A stretch of DNA of 64,000 nt from the NCBI RefSeq assembly GCF_024345975.1, contig NZ_JAGQCD010000002.1, positions 124,001 through 188,000 on the forward strand. The letters run 5' to 3'. This document shows positions 55,841 through 63,758 of the stretch, piece by piece (position 1 is the first letter of the stretch; each line of letters starts with the position of its first letter). A program made the position numbers and the translations under genes. The notes beneath the pieces are model-generated. The model was not told where the DNA came from. It saw only the letters and a list, made by a program, of their open reading frames with translations, and did no database searches. Source of the DNA: Cyanobium sp. Cruz-8D1 (lineage in GTDB: Bacteria > Cyanobacteriota > Cyanobacteriia > PCC-6307 > Cyanobiaceae).

Positions 55841-56695
55841 TCAGGCCAGCAGCCGCACCGGATCGCCCACCGCCACCGGGCCGGGGGTCACCACGCTGAG
55901 GCGGATGCCGGCCACCACGCCGTTGTGACGGGCGGTGGCGCGCAGGATCTCCAGGTCTTCGCCCAGGGCGCCCTGGGCCAGGGTGGTGACGACGCAGCGG
56001 GGGCAGCCGCCATCGACCCGCAACACCAGCTGCTCGCCGATCTGCAGACAGCCGCCGCTCCAGGCCTCTTCCACGAAGCCTTCGGCCCCTTCCGGCGTGC
56101 GGATCAGCAGGTTGGGGCGGAACCGTTCGACGGCGAAATCGAGCTGGGGTTCGAGCTGCCGCAGCCGCTCCAGGGTGGCGGTGCTGATGGCGTGGATGGG
56201 GCAGGCGTCGAAGAAGGTGCCCGCAGGTAACTCCAGGGCGTTGGTTGCGTCCTGGAAGGCGCGACCTTCCACCGGCGGCCAGTACTGGTCGAGGCTGGCG
56301 CTGTCGGGGGGGGTGTCGAGCAGGCTCACCCGGCGCCCGAACAGCTCGCTGAAGAAGGCGCCGACATCGGCGTCATCGCTGCAGAGCTCGGCGGTACCGT
56401 CCTCCTGACGCGGGCCGATCAGGACCGCTGGCAGGGGCGCGGACGGCGTTGGCTCCTCGCGAAAGCGGGCGCGATAGTCGAGCAGATCCCTCCAGAGGCG
56501 CGGGTTCTTGGCGCTGGCCACCCGGCCGCTGGCGTGGTCCCACAGGGCGTAGGCCCGATCGCCCCGGATGCCGCGGGCCTCCACATCCAGCCGCTGGGGG
56601 GAGTCCCCGAGCATCGATTTGACCGGGTAGCGCCACAGCGTCTGCACCGTCCCCACCAGCTCCTGCACGCCCTTGACCCGTTGTGGCCCGTCCAC
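55841..56695 (-). CDS. MOSC-domain protein
   Basis: This 284-residue protein has an N-terminal MOSC beta-barrel (TLWRYPVKSMLGDSPQRLDV, GIRGDRAYALWD) and the C-terminal MOSC domain with FRPNLLIRTPEGAEGFVEEAW and the conserved Cys in GGCPRCVVTT. MOSC proteins bind Moco-derived sulfur or act as Moco oxidoreductases. The start is GTG 56695. It follows the moaD/moaE genes in orientation and probably belongs to Moco use or trafficking; the substrate is unknown. Confidence 0.85.
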   Translation of the reverse strand: MDGPQRVKGVQELVGTVQTLWRYPVKSMLGDSPQRLDVEARGIRGDRAYALWDHASGRVASAKNPRLWRDLLDYRARFREEPTPSAPLPAVLIGPRQEDGTAELCSDDADVGAFFSELFGRRVSLLDTPPDSASLDQYWPPVEGRAFQDATNALELPAGTFFDACPIHAISTATLERLRQLEPQLDFAVERFRPNLLIRTPEGAEGFVEEAWSGGCLQIGEQLVLRVDGGCPRCVVTTLAQGALGEDLEILRATARHNGVVAGIRLSVVTPGPVAVGDPVRLLA

Positions 56696-56775
56696 TCTGC
56701 GGGCGGAGACGGGCCAGCTCCGGTAGCAGGACCTACCGTCCGCCCAGGGTCAGCCTGGATCCGTTGGCTGGGGCC

Positions 56776-57189
56776 ATGAAGGAGTTCATCCACCTGCGGT
56801 CCGCCCAATTCCCGCTGCTGCCCGGCGAAGCCGAGGAGAGGGTGAATGAGGGGCTGGTGGGCAGAGCCCTGGCCCTCTATCTGCAGGAGAAGCTGCGGCG
56901 CCTGGGCCGGGACGTGCCCTTCGTCTGCTGCGAAGACTGGGGCTGGTGGCTGGAGCTGGCCGGAACTCCCTTCCGTTTCGGGGTCTGCGTCTACAGCCTC
57001 CCCAGCGAAGGGGATCGGGCTGAGTTCTGCTGCACCGATGGGGCCAGCGCCGCGCGGATCTGGAACTGGCGGCGGTTCGGCTTCATCGACACGGCCCCCT
57101 GGGCGGCGGCCCTGCACGGGGAGTTGCTGGCCATCTTCCGGGACGATCCGGAGGTGGAGCTGCTCGGCAGCGGCCCCACGTTTCCGTGA
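56776..57189 (+). CDS. Hypothetical protein, conserved-looking
   Basis: This 137-residue cytosolic protein begins MKEFIHLRSAQFPLLPG and has a striking CCEDWGWWLELAG segment (about residues 54-66), then CVYSLPSEGD and IWNWRRFGFIDT. It has no membrane segment and no recognised catalytic motif. Start ATG 56776 was chosen over a 31-residue upstream extension that overlaps the MOSC start region. I do not recognise the family. The aromatic-rich centre suggests a compact ligand- or protein-binding fold. Confidence 0.7.
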   Translation: MKEFIHLRSAQFPLLPGEAEERVNEGLVGRALALYLQEKLRRLGRDVPFVCCEDWGWWLELAGTPFRFGVCVYSLPSEGDRAEFCCTDGASAARIWNWRRFGFIDTAPWAAALHGELLAIFRDDPEVELLGSGPTFP

Positions 57190-57191
57190 GC

Positions 57192-57359
57192 TCAGGGGCT
57201 GCCGAAGAAGCCACGGGAATTGAGCCAGAGGCTCAGCACCAGCAGCGGCAACAGGAACCCCGCCAGGATCTGCAGGCGTGGGCGCAGGCCGCCTGACGCG
57301 GCCTTGGCGGGCATGGTCTTGCTGGGCCCTGGAGTCTTGCGGCGCGAGCGCGCGGGCAT
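57192..57359 (-). CDS. Small single-helix membrane protein
   Basis: This 55-residue protein has a basic N-terminus (MPARSRRKTPGPSKTMPAKA) and one hydrophobic helix (LQILAGFLLPLLVLSLWLN) near the end, so it would be a type II membrane peptide. It lies two bases beyond the convergent gene at 56776. An in-frame ATG at 57401 adds 14 residues. The function is unknown; it could be a small accessory subunit. Confidence 0.5.
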   Translation of the reverse strand: MPARSRRKTPGPSKTMPAKAASGGLRPRLQILAGFLLPLLVLSLWLNSRGFFGSP

Positions 57360-57556
57360 GGGATCAGGGGGGGCAAGAGGGCCGTCATTCTGCTGGGCCA
57401 AAGACGATCCCGGAGCTCACCGGGGAGCTGGGTCCAATGGCGGGCGATCGGATCGGCCAGCTGCTGACCGTTGACGAGGCTGATCCTGGCGGTGGAGAGG
57501 AGAGGCCATGGCCGCCGGAGGCACGACGGTAAGGAGACGTCGTCCCAGCGGATTTT

Positions 57557-57976
57557 TCAGCTCTTTGTTCCAAGCCTTCGCACGGCTCGCTCCAGGGAGG
57601 GCGCCAGGCTGCGCCACTGCCTCCGCCTGGGGCTCCAGATCTGGCCGCTTCGCAGCGCCTCGAAGCCGGCCAGCACCATGTCCTGCCCCTCGTTCAGCTG
57701 CAGGGCCGCCAGGGGGACCGTGAGGGGGCCTTGGAAGTAGTAGGCGCTGAGCTGGGCATCGTGATGCTCAAACCAGAGCGGCAACGGCGGCGCCCCCCAG
57801 CTGATCTCCTCCTGCAGTTCGCGCAGGATCGCCTGCTCCGGTCGCTCCCCCGGATCGAGGTGGCCGCCGAACAGGCCCCAGCAGCCCGGATGGACGATGC
57901 CCTCGATGTCGTCCCGCAGCTGCAGCAGCCACTGGCCCTCCCGCTCCAGCATCGCCAGCGCCACCGCGAAGGTCAT
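57557..57976 (-). CDS. NUDIX hydrolase
   Basis: This 139-residue protein contains the Nudix box with GHLDPGERPEQAILRELQEEI (GX5EX7REUXEEXGU; about residues 39-59). The flanking WLLQLRDDIEGIVHPGCWGLFG is typical of enzymes cleaving nucleoside diphosphate-linked molecules. ATG 57976 was chosen because it starts at the first beta strand. The substrate is unknown. It is in a region with several decayed genes but is itself intact. Confidence 0.88.
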   Translation of the reverse strand: MTFAVALAMLEREGQWLLQLRDDIEGIVHPGCWGLFGGHLDPGERPEQAILRELQEEISWGAPPLPLWFEHHDAQLSAYYFQGPLTVPLAALQLNEGQDMVLAGFEALRSGQIWSPRRRQWRSLAPSLERAVRRLGTKS

Positions 57977-58149
57977 GGGTGGAGGGGCGCCATGGAGCGG
58001 GGGCGGTCGTTGGGGCGATTCTGGCCAGGGACGGGCGCCCATGCCGGCGGAGCAAGCTCGCCACGAATGACGCGTCGTCCATCCGCCCCTACTTTCCTGG
58101 GCGACACCCCTGAAGCGCCGGTGCCACCGGTGACCGAGATCCTGAGCCT

Positions 58150-58518
58150 TTGACCGCCGCCGACCTCGCCTTTTTCGTGCTGCGCGGCGCCACGGCCCTG
58201 CTCTGTGCGCTGGCCGCGCGGGGTGCGCTGCGCCAGCGCGACGTGCTGGAGGTCGAGCTGGCCGCCGCGGCCCTCGCCGCCGCCGCGCGCGACGGCCGGC
58301 CGGTGGTGGGCGCCATGCTCGACATCGACCATTTCAAGGCCATCAACGACGGCTGGGGCCACGCGGCAGGCGATGCGGTGCTGCGCGAGGCGGCCACGGC
58401 CATGCGGGGTGTGCTGCCCGGGGTGGACACCGAGGGCGCGCGGCCCCTGCTCAAGCTGGAGAGCGCGCTCTACGCCGCCAAGGCTGCGGGGCGGAACCGG
58501 GTGCTGGTGGCGAGCTGA
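58150..58518 (+). pseudogene. GGDEF-domain remnant lacking the catalytic core
   Basis: The frame encodes MLDIDHFKAINDGWGHAAGDAVLRE, the metal-binding first part of a diguanylate cyclase (shown here as MLDIDHFKAIND and WGHAAGDAVL). It then passes directly to ALYAAKAAGRNRV, the very end of the domain. About 65 residues including the GG(D/E)EF active-site loop are missing, in frame. The N-terminal 30 residues are hydrophobic. It starts at TTG 58150 with no better start. The product cannot make c-di-GMP; it may be a remnant or a short regulatory fragment. Confidence 0.7.
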
Positions 58519-58564
58519 GGGGCGCCAGTAATATTCTTACCAGCTCTTGGCTGCGGGCACGCCC

Positions 58565-58801
58565 ATGCGGATCACCTCCAAAGGCCAGGTGACCATCCCT
58601 CAGGACATCCGGCGCCAGTGCGGCCTTCTGCCCCACACCGAGGTGGTCTTCCGTGTCGAGGAGGGGCGCGTGCTGCTGGAGAAGGCCCCTGAGCAGCAGG
58701 AGCCCGGGGCCGAGGCGATCCAGCGGCTGCGCCAGGCACGGCTGCGCACCCGGCTCAGCACCGATGAATTGCTGGCCCTCACCCGGGGAGACGCCGGCTG
58801 A
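58565..58801 (+). CDS. AbrB/MazE-type (SpoVT-like) antitoxin
   Basis: This 78-residue protein has the swapped-hairpin DNA-binding N-terminus MRITSKGQVTIPQDIRRQCG and continues VVFRVEEGRVLLEK. The C-terminal helix (EAIQRLRQARLRTRLSTDEL) would bind the PIN partner. The stop codon TGA shares its last base with the ATG of the next gene. ATG 58565 was chosen because it starts the first strand. Confidence 0.83.
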   Translation: MRITSKGQVTIPQDIRRQCGLLPHTEVVFRVEEGRVLLEKAPEQQEPGAEAIQRLRQARLRTRLSTDELLALTRGDAG

Positions 58802-59199
58802 TGGTGCTGGTCGACTCCAACGTGATCCTGGACGTCGCCACGGACGATCCCCGCTGGAGTGGCTGGAGCGCCCATCAGCTCCGTCACTGGTTGGACCGCG
58901 GACCGGTGGCGATCAACGCCAGCGTGTATGGCGAAATCGCCTTTGCCTGCGAGACGATCGAGTCGGTGGACGAGCTGCTGCCTCCCCATCTTTTCGAGTA
59001 CCGGTCCATGCCACGGGAGGCGGCTTTCCTGGCCGCCCGGGCCCATGCGGAGTACCGCAGCCGGGGCGGAGAGCAGCGCTCGATCCTGCCGGATTTCCTG
59101 ATCGGCGCCCATGCTCTGGTGGAGCGCCTGCCGTTGCTTACCAGGGATCAGCGCCGCTACCGGCAGGCGTTCCCGGGCTTGGATCTGATCAGCCCCTGA
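58801..59199 (+). CDS. PIN-domain toxin (VapC type)
   Basis: This 132-residue PIN protein carries D5 (VLVDSNVIL), E45 (SVYGEIAF), D98 (LPDFLIGAH) and D116 (TRDQRRY), all active-site acids. It is the partner of the AbrB-type antitoxin immediately upstream. Its end overlaps the antisense tail of the glutamine-synthetase-family gene by 11 bases. Confidence 0.87.
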   Translation: MVLVDSNVILDVATDDPRWSGWSAHQLRHWLDRGPVAINASVYGEIAFACETIESVDELLPPHLFEYRSMPREAAFLAARAHAEYRSRGGEQRSILPDFLIGAHALVERLPLLTRDQRRYRQAFPGLDLISP

Positions 59200-60475
59200 G
59201 CCTCGCGACCACGACGGGGTTGTCGGCCTTCAGCCGATCCCCCCCACCACCGGCCACCAGGCCGCGGCGGCGGTCAGCTGCGCCTCGCTGCAGCCCGCGG
59301 CCCGCCGCACCTCCGCCGCCTGGCTGTCGCACAGGGAGCCGTGCAGCGCTTCCCCCAGGGCCCGGCGCAGCAGGCCGCTGGCGGTGAAGGCGGCCGAGGC
59401 CTGCGCCAGGCTGGCGGGCAGGAGCGGCCTGCAGGGCCCCCAGCAGCAGGTAGGGGTTGGCGGCCAGGTCCGCCACCTTCAGCTCCAGGTGGGCCGGGGC
59501 GCCATCGGCCGCGGCGGGCACGAGGCGCAGGGCCGCTTCCCGGTTCTCCACGCCCCACACCTGGAACGGGGCCGACCACGACCCCGGGGCCAGCCGCCGG
59601 TACGACACCGCCAGGGGGCAGGCCAGGGCCAGCAGGGCCGGCAGCTCCGCCAGCAGGGCCGCCAGCACCCCGGCCCCCGCCGCGCCCAGGCCCCCCTCGC
59701 CGTCGCCGCCCTCCAGCAGCGCCGCCCCGTCGCGACGGACGCTCAGGTGCAGGTGGCCGCCGTTGCCCACCCGCTCCAGGCTGGGCTTGGGGCTGAAGCT
59801 GCAGCGCCAGCCGAAGCGGCGCGTCAGCCGTTGGATCAGCAACTTCGCCTGCACCAGCCGGTCGGCGGCCTCCAGGGCCGTTCCCGGCGCCAGCGACAGC
59901 TCGAACTGGCTGGCGCCGTACTCCGGGTGGAACTGCAGCCAGGGCAGGCCGGCCGCCTCCAGGGCCTCGAGCAGGGCCGTGGCGTAGTCGAGGCCCTCCA
60001 CCAGCCGATCGGCCCCGTAGGCCCCCCCGGGGATCGCCGGACCCGGCGTGCCATCGGCAGCGGGGCTGGCCACCAGCCACTCCAGCTCGAAGCCGGCCCG
60101 CAGTTCCACCCCGGCGCGCTGCAGCTGCTCCATCTGGCGACGGCACAGGTGGCGCTGGTCGCCCACATAGGGCTCGCCACTGCGCTCGAAGCGCTCCCCC
60201 GGCGCCCAGGCCCAGCCGCTGGCCGGCTCCAGCGGCGCCAGGGCCGCCGCATCCGCCCGCAGGCGCAGGTCGCCGTCGGGCCGGGCCAGGCGATGGGTGG
60301 CAGCGATGCCGCCGTCGGCGCCGAAGGCATCGGCCACCGGTGAGAAGCCCACGCCCACTGCCGCCGCCGCCTCGAAACCGGCCAGGGGCACCACCTTCAC
60401 CAGCGGCGCCCCGGCGTGGTTCACCCAGGTGATCGCCACCCAGCGGATCCCCTGCGCAGCCAGTGCCGCGGCCAT
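59189..60475 (-). pseudogene. Glutamine-synthetase-family gene, frameshifted near the 3' end
   Basis: From ATG 60475 the frame encodes a glutamate-ammonia-ligase-like protein: IRWVAITWVNHAGAPLVKVV, ELEWLVASPAADG, FHPEYGASQFELSLAPG, GNGGHLHLSV, YRRLAPGSWSAPFQVWG and ELKVADLAANPYLLLGA. These match GS beta-grasp and catalytic domains of gamma-glutamyl-amide synthetases more than classic GlnA. After GALQA (about 59425) the frame becomes low-complexity, while the next frame reads LPASLAQASAAF, LLRRALGEALHGS. That is the usual C-terminal helix, but the stretch expected between the two is missing. It is therefore frameshifted and probably carries a small deletion. It is divergent from the hydrolase at 60547. 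Confidence 0.72.
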
Positions 60476-60546
60476 GGGGGCGGGGGGAATGGACACGGGC
60501 CCAGCGAGCGTCTGCCGCAATGATTGAACGGATCGCCGGAGCCTGC

Positions 60547-61260
60547 ATGGCGTCGTGCTCTCCCGCCGAGTGGCTGGACCCCGGTGGCACCGCGCTGCTG
60601 CTGGTGGATCTGCAGCAGGGCACCTGCGGTGACGCCCAGCCCCGGCCGGATGCGGACTTCGATCGCCGCTTCCGCGCCACCACCCTGCCGAACGCCCAGC
60701 GGGTGCTGGCGGCGGCCCGCCGCGGCGCTCTGGAGGTGATCCATACCGTGATCGCCAACCTCACCGCCGACGGCCGCGACCGCAGCTTTGACTACACGCG
60801 CTGCGGCATGGGCTTCCCGCCCGGCAGCCGCGCCGCCGAGGTGATCGCCGAGCTGGCGCCCCTGGCCGATGAGCTGGTGCTAGCCAAAAGCTCCTCCTCG
60901 CCCTTCAGCTCCACCAGCCTCGACTACCTGCTGCGCAACCTGGGTATCCGGACGCTGGTGGTGATCGGCCTGCTCACCGACCAATGCATTGACCACACCG
61001 TGAAGGACGCCGCCGACCGCGGCTACCGCGTCGTCTGTGTCCACGACGCCTGCCTGGCGGTGACCCTTGAGCGCCATGCCGCTGCCCTGGAATGCTTCGC
61101 CGGCTATGGCGAGCAGATCAGCTGTGGGGAGTTCGTGGCGGCCATGGACTTAGCCGCAAGCGGCGAACCCCGCCGGGGCGGCGTCCTGGGGGACTCCGCG
61201 GAAGTGGGAGCCGATCTCAAGGCTGATTTCGCCGACGAGATCGACGCCCTGTTCGGTTGA
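60547..61260 (+). CDS. Isochorismatase-like cysteine hydrolase
   Basis: This 237-residue protein has the catalytic triad of the family: Asp in LLLVDLQQGTC (about residue 22), Lys in VLAKSSSSPFSS (about 116), and the nucleophile Cys in LLTDQCIDHTVKDA (about 149). Members hydrolyse amides (nicotinamide, N-carbamoyl or similar) or vinyl ethers. ATG 60547 with GGAG at 60537-60540 is preferred; ATG 60520 also is possible. It lies head-to-head with the GS-family gene. An amide hydrolase next to an amide ligase hints at a small amide or amine pathway, now damaged on one side. Confidence 0.83.
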   Translation: MASCSPAEWLDPGGTALLLVDLQQGTCGDAQPRPDADFDRRFRATTLPNAQRVLAAARRGALEVIHTVIANLTADGRDRSFDYTRCGMGFPPGSRAAEVIAELAPLADELVLAKSSSSPFSSTSLDYLLRNLGIRTLVVIGLLTDQCIDHTVKDAADRGYRVVCVHDACLAVTLERHAAALECFAGYGEQISCGEFVAAMDLAASGEPRRGGVLGDSAEVGADLKADFADEIDALFG

Positions 61261-61270
61261 TCTGCCCGCC

Positions 61271-61858
61271 GTGCCCCCCAGCGAACCCCAGCCCCTGCTG
61301 GTCGACACCCAGCTGCTGCTCCGGTGGGCGATCGAACCAAGCCGGCTGCCGGCCGGGACGGCGAGCCTGCTGGCGGATCCGGCCCAGCCTTTGGTGCTCA
61401 GCGTCATGAGCCTGTGGGAGGTGGCGATCAAATCGTCCCTGGGCCGGGCCGACTTCCAGGTGGAGGCCGCCGCCCTGCGCCTGGGCCTGCTGGGGCAGGG
61501 ATTCCGCGAACTCCCTGTCCGCGCCGAGCACGCGCTGGCGGTGCAGCACCTGCCCTGGATCCACCGCGACCCCCACCGCTGCGCGGAAGACTTCGTCTTC
61601 GATCGTCTGCTGGTGGTGCAGGCCCAGCTGGAGGGCCTGCGGCTGCTCAGCGCGCCACCGCGCTCCTGGCGCCATGGCTTGAATAAGGCAACGGCGGATT
61701 CAAGGGAACCGGCACTTCCTTTAACAAGCCTGCCGATAGACGGCCTGGCGGTCCCGTTTGCCGATCGCAATCACCAGCACGAGCAACTGCTGGTCCCGCA
61801 CCTCATAGACCAGGCGGAATCCAGCGGCGCGGAGCTTGATCTTGTAGCGATCGCTTGA
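61271..61858 (+). pseudogene. PIN-domain protein with altered, overlapping 3' end
   Basis: The first about 130 residues form a PIN nuclease of the type II toxin class: LLVDTQLLL (D12), SVMSLWEVAIKSSLGR (E50), HRDP and FDRLLVVQAQLEGLRLLS. Between HRDP and FDR there is an eight-residue insert (HRCAEDFV), where other family members have them adjacent. After LLS the frame runs on for about 65 residues that lie antisense to the RelE gene and have no PIN character, and the last conserved Asp segment is missing. No antitoxin gene is adjacent. It is probably an inactive remnant. The start is GTG 61271. Confidence 0.6.
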
Positions 61859-61996
61859 GCCCCGCAGCTTGCTGGCGGGGATGCGGGGCTGGATCAGCCG
61901 TTCAGCCAGCTTCTTCTTGAACGTCTCCCGGATCTCTGCAGCCAGCTTGTGCCACTCGCGAAGGGCCTCGGGGTGGAAGGCCAGCTCATAGCCCAT
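61721..61996 (-). CDS. RelE/ParE-superfamily toxin
   Basis: This 91-residue protein has the RelE-like fold: FHPEALREWHKLAAEIRETF, KLRGSSDRYKIKLRAAGFRLVYEV and LVLVIAIGKRDRQAVY. Basic residues R and K in the central strands and the C-terminal Arg/Tyr correspond to those used for ribosome-dependent mRNA cleavage in RelE. It overlaps the upstream antitoxin gene by 11 bases. Confidence 0.88.
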   Translation of the reverse strand: MGYELAFHPEALREWHKLAAEIRETFKKKLAERLIQPRIPASKLRGSSDRYKIKLRAAGFRLVYEVRDQQLLVLVIAIGKRDRQAVYRQAC

Positions 61997-62243
61997 CCAT
62001 GGTCACGCGCACCGGTTCCTGCCCATCCGCCAGTCGCGTGTCGGCGATGCGGTTGAGCCCCAGGTCTTCGACCAGGTCCATCAGATCCTCATAGGCCTTG
62101 GCGGGCACGCAGTAGAACGCCGGTTCGTTGCGGTTCAGAACGGCCACCGGCAGCCCCTCGCCAGCCGCCACCGTGGCCATCGGATTTTTCTTGAGTTCCG
62201 AGATGCTCACAGCGATCTCGGCCAGCATGCGATGGGCCATCAA
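61986..62243 (-). CDS. Phd/YefM/StbD-type antitoxin
   Basis: This 85-residue protein starts MMAHRMLAEIAVSISELKKNP and continues LPVAVLNRNEPAFYCVPAKAYEDLMDLVEDL. This is the Phd/YefM antitoxin pattern: an N-terminal DNA-binding strand-helix and a flexible acidic tail that occupies the toxin groove. ATG 62243 or 62240 may be used. Together with the RelE-type gene it makes an intact toxin-antitoxin unit next to the tRNA remnant. Confidence 0.85.
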   Translation of the reverse strand: MMAHRMLAEIAVSISELKKNPMATVAAGEGLPVAVLNRNEPAFYCVPAKAYEDLMDLVEDLGLNRIADTRLADGQEPVRVTMDGL

Positions 62244-62328
62244 CTCTTACGACCAGCTCGTGGACCCACTTTAGGTCCCGCAACAGGTCTCGGAGCAGGT
62301 CCCCGGATGTCTGACGCAGCCAGTGTGA

Positions 62329-62375
62329 TGCCCGATGCCGGTTTCGAACCAGCGACATCCTGCTTGTAAGGCAAG
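62329..62375 (-). pseudogene. 3' half of tRNA-Val(UAC); probable attachment-site scar
   Basis: Read on the minus strand, the segment gives tRNA positions 27 to 73. There is an anticodon stem CTTGC/GCAGG around the loop CTTACAA (anticodon TAC, valine), a five-base variable region ATGTC, and a T-arm GCTGG-TTCGAAA-CCGGC. Then come the 3' acceptor strand ATCGGGC and the discriminator A. The 5' acceptor and D-arm, expected at 62376 and above, are missing: the sequence there shows only a chance TGCCC and no D-arm. Such a 3'-half fragment is typical of tRNA-integrating islands, where the displaced 3' end marks the far end of the element. With this orientation the element lies at higher coordinates. 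Confidence 0.85.
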
Positions 62376-62433
62376 GATTTAACTAGGGCAAAAGCCTTGC
62401 GAGAACTGACTCTCTAAGTTGGCAATGCTGGGC

Positions 62434-62457
62434 ATGTGAGAAGGTATGTGAGAAGGT
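62434..62457. repeat. Tandem 12-bp duplication
   Basis: The unit ATGTGAGAAGGT occurs twice without a gap, 59 bases beyond the tRNA-Val remnant. It may be a recombinase arm-type site or a slip-strand duplication. No further copy was noticed nearby. Confidence 0.9.
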
Positions 62458-62840
62458 TCGCCATTTTTGCCCCTTTGCTTGCGAAGCCGCAGCCTTCTTG
62501 AGGGTCGCCTTCAAACAGCCGCCAAGACGGGATTGAGACGCCAGAGACGTGTGGCCGCAGATTTTGCCCCTGCTCCGCAGCGGGGCCAATAGAGGGCTTT
62601 CTTACTGCGCAACGAGCTCGATGACAGGCCACTAGCGGATGTGGTGACTGAGCTGGGTGGGTAGTTGCTGCTGGTGTCGCCCCGTCTAGGCAGCCATCTC
62701 TCGGACCAGCTGCCTGCTGTTCAGCCGGCGCGCGTGACCGCTATGGCATCGCGGCCTGGCTGCGCTGGCAAGACGCTTCGGTCAGCGGCGGCCGTCCTGA
62801 ACTTGCCACGGCGGTGCCGTGGCTGACGTCAGACAGCCGC

Positions 62841-62870
62841 CGCCGCCCTCCGCCGCCCTCCGCTGCCCTC
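62841..62870. repeat. Three tandem 10-bp units
   Basis: CGCCGCCCTC is repeated as two exact copies and one with a single change (CGCTGCCCTC). The region is strongly pyrimidine-rich on this strand. The function is unknown. Confidence 0.85.
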
Positions 62871-63056
62871 CGGGCGTGGGTGTGGGGCTGAAGGTGTCTC
62901 CCGCGACTGCGGTGCCAGGGGTTTTCTGATGCCAATTGATGTTGCTGAAGAGCCGGAATGTCCTGGCTCAGGCTGATGGCCGAGCGGGAGGATCTGGCTC
63001 AGCGGCGCTCCAAGGAGATTGGGCCATATTCCAGTCTGCAGCTGGCTTTTGCTGAG

Positions 63057-63083
63057 TTGATAGTGCAAGTGTTCTGGTAGGAT
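63057..63083 (+). promoter_or_regulatory. Candidate promoter before the SLOG gene
   Basis: TTGATA (63057-63062) and TAGGAT (63078-63083) are separated by 15 bases, slightly short of optimal, in an AT-richer patch 129 bases upstream of the SLOG-family ATG. The call is weak. Confidence 0.25.
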
Positions 63084-63211
63084 AGAGTCTGCGCCAAAGG
63101 CCCTAAGCCCATCGCCGGCGGCAACCTCATCCCCTGATCTCGCCATCACCGCCGCATAAGTCTGAGCGGCCGTGATGCCCCGATCAGTTGTCACCCACGG
63201 CAACTGATTCC

Positions 63212-63709
63212 ATGGCTTTCTGTACTTCATCCAGGTCCGTCATCGCTGCCGGTCGCTCCCTTGTGATCGCGGCCGGCGGCGGCCGTGATCTGGCCTGGTC
63301 CCATCAGCGCATTGCCGCTGAGCTGCTGGCCCGCAGCGGTGGCCGGCTGGTCCATCTGCTGCTCCACGGCGGGGCCCGCGGTGCCGATGCCGCCATCGCC
63401 CGCGCGGCCCATCAGCTGGGCTGGTCGGCGCTGGTCCTGCCTGCCGAGTGGCGGCGCCATGGCCGGGCCGCCGGGCCGATCCGCAACCGGGAGCTGCTTG
63501 AGCTGGCTGTGGCCAGGGCCGAGGCCCACACCTCCCCTGGGGTCTCCACCTCCGTGCTGGTGGTGGCTTTCCCCGGCGGACCTGGCACGGCCTCGTTGGT
63601 GAGCGAAGCCCGCCGCATGGTTTCCCGTGCGCCGGTGCCGATCGCCGTGGTGGAAGTCAGCCCATCAGCGGGCCGTTGGGCCAAGCCCACTGCTGTCTCT
63701 TGCCCCTGA
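63212..63709 (+). CDS. SLOG/DUF2493-like Rossmann-fold nucleotide-binding protein
   Basis: This 165-residue protein has SLVIAAGGGRDL near the start, LLHGGARGADAAIARAA in the middle (the nucleotide-binding loop of the YspA/DUF2493 branch of the SLOG superfamily), PAEWRRHGRAAGPIRNRELL and VLVVAFPGGPGTASLVSEARR. Such proteins are frequent in phages and islands and bind nucleotide-derived ligands, some in defence or conflict systems. ATG 63212 was chosen by family N-terminus. It is followed 49 bases later by the Gp157-like gene on the same strand. Confidence 0.85.
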   Translation: MAFCTSSRSVIAAGRSLVIAAGGGRDLAWSHQRIAAELLARSGGRLVHLLLHGGARGADAAIARAAHQLGWSALVLPAEWRRHGRAAGPIRNRELLELAVARAEAHTSPGVSTSVLVVAFPGGPGTASLVSEARRMVSRAPVPIAVVEVSPSAGRWAKPTAVSCP

Positions 63710-63758
63710 AGCCTTCCGCGCCATTAGGCGCCTCCGTTCCCATTCCCATTTCACCGTC

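Larger units (their letters stand above)
62244..63211. other. 968-bp stretch without confident genes, containing the tRNA-Val 3' half and small repeats
   Basis: Besides the elements listed separately (tRNA remnant, 12-bp and 10-bp tandem repeats, candidate promoter), only short open frames occur. Their codon use is unconvincing, and no integrase, transposase or other mobile gene is recognised. The sequence between the tRNA remnant and the SLOG gene is presumably the first kilobase of an integrated element. Confidence 0.5.

Noticed and set aside
57420-57540. Short frames between the small membrane gene and the NUDIX gene
   Set aside because: No motif, and they overlap with each other on both strands; judged non-coding.
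62376-62400. Possible 5' half of tRNA-Val (TGCCC at the expected end)
   Set aside because: Only five bases fit the acceptor stem, and there is no D-arm of sufficient length; a complete tRNA cannot be folded.
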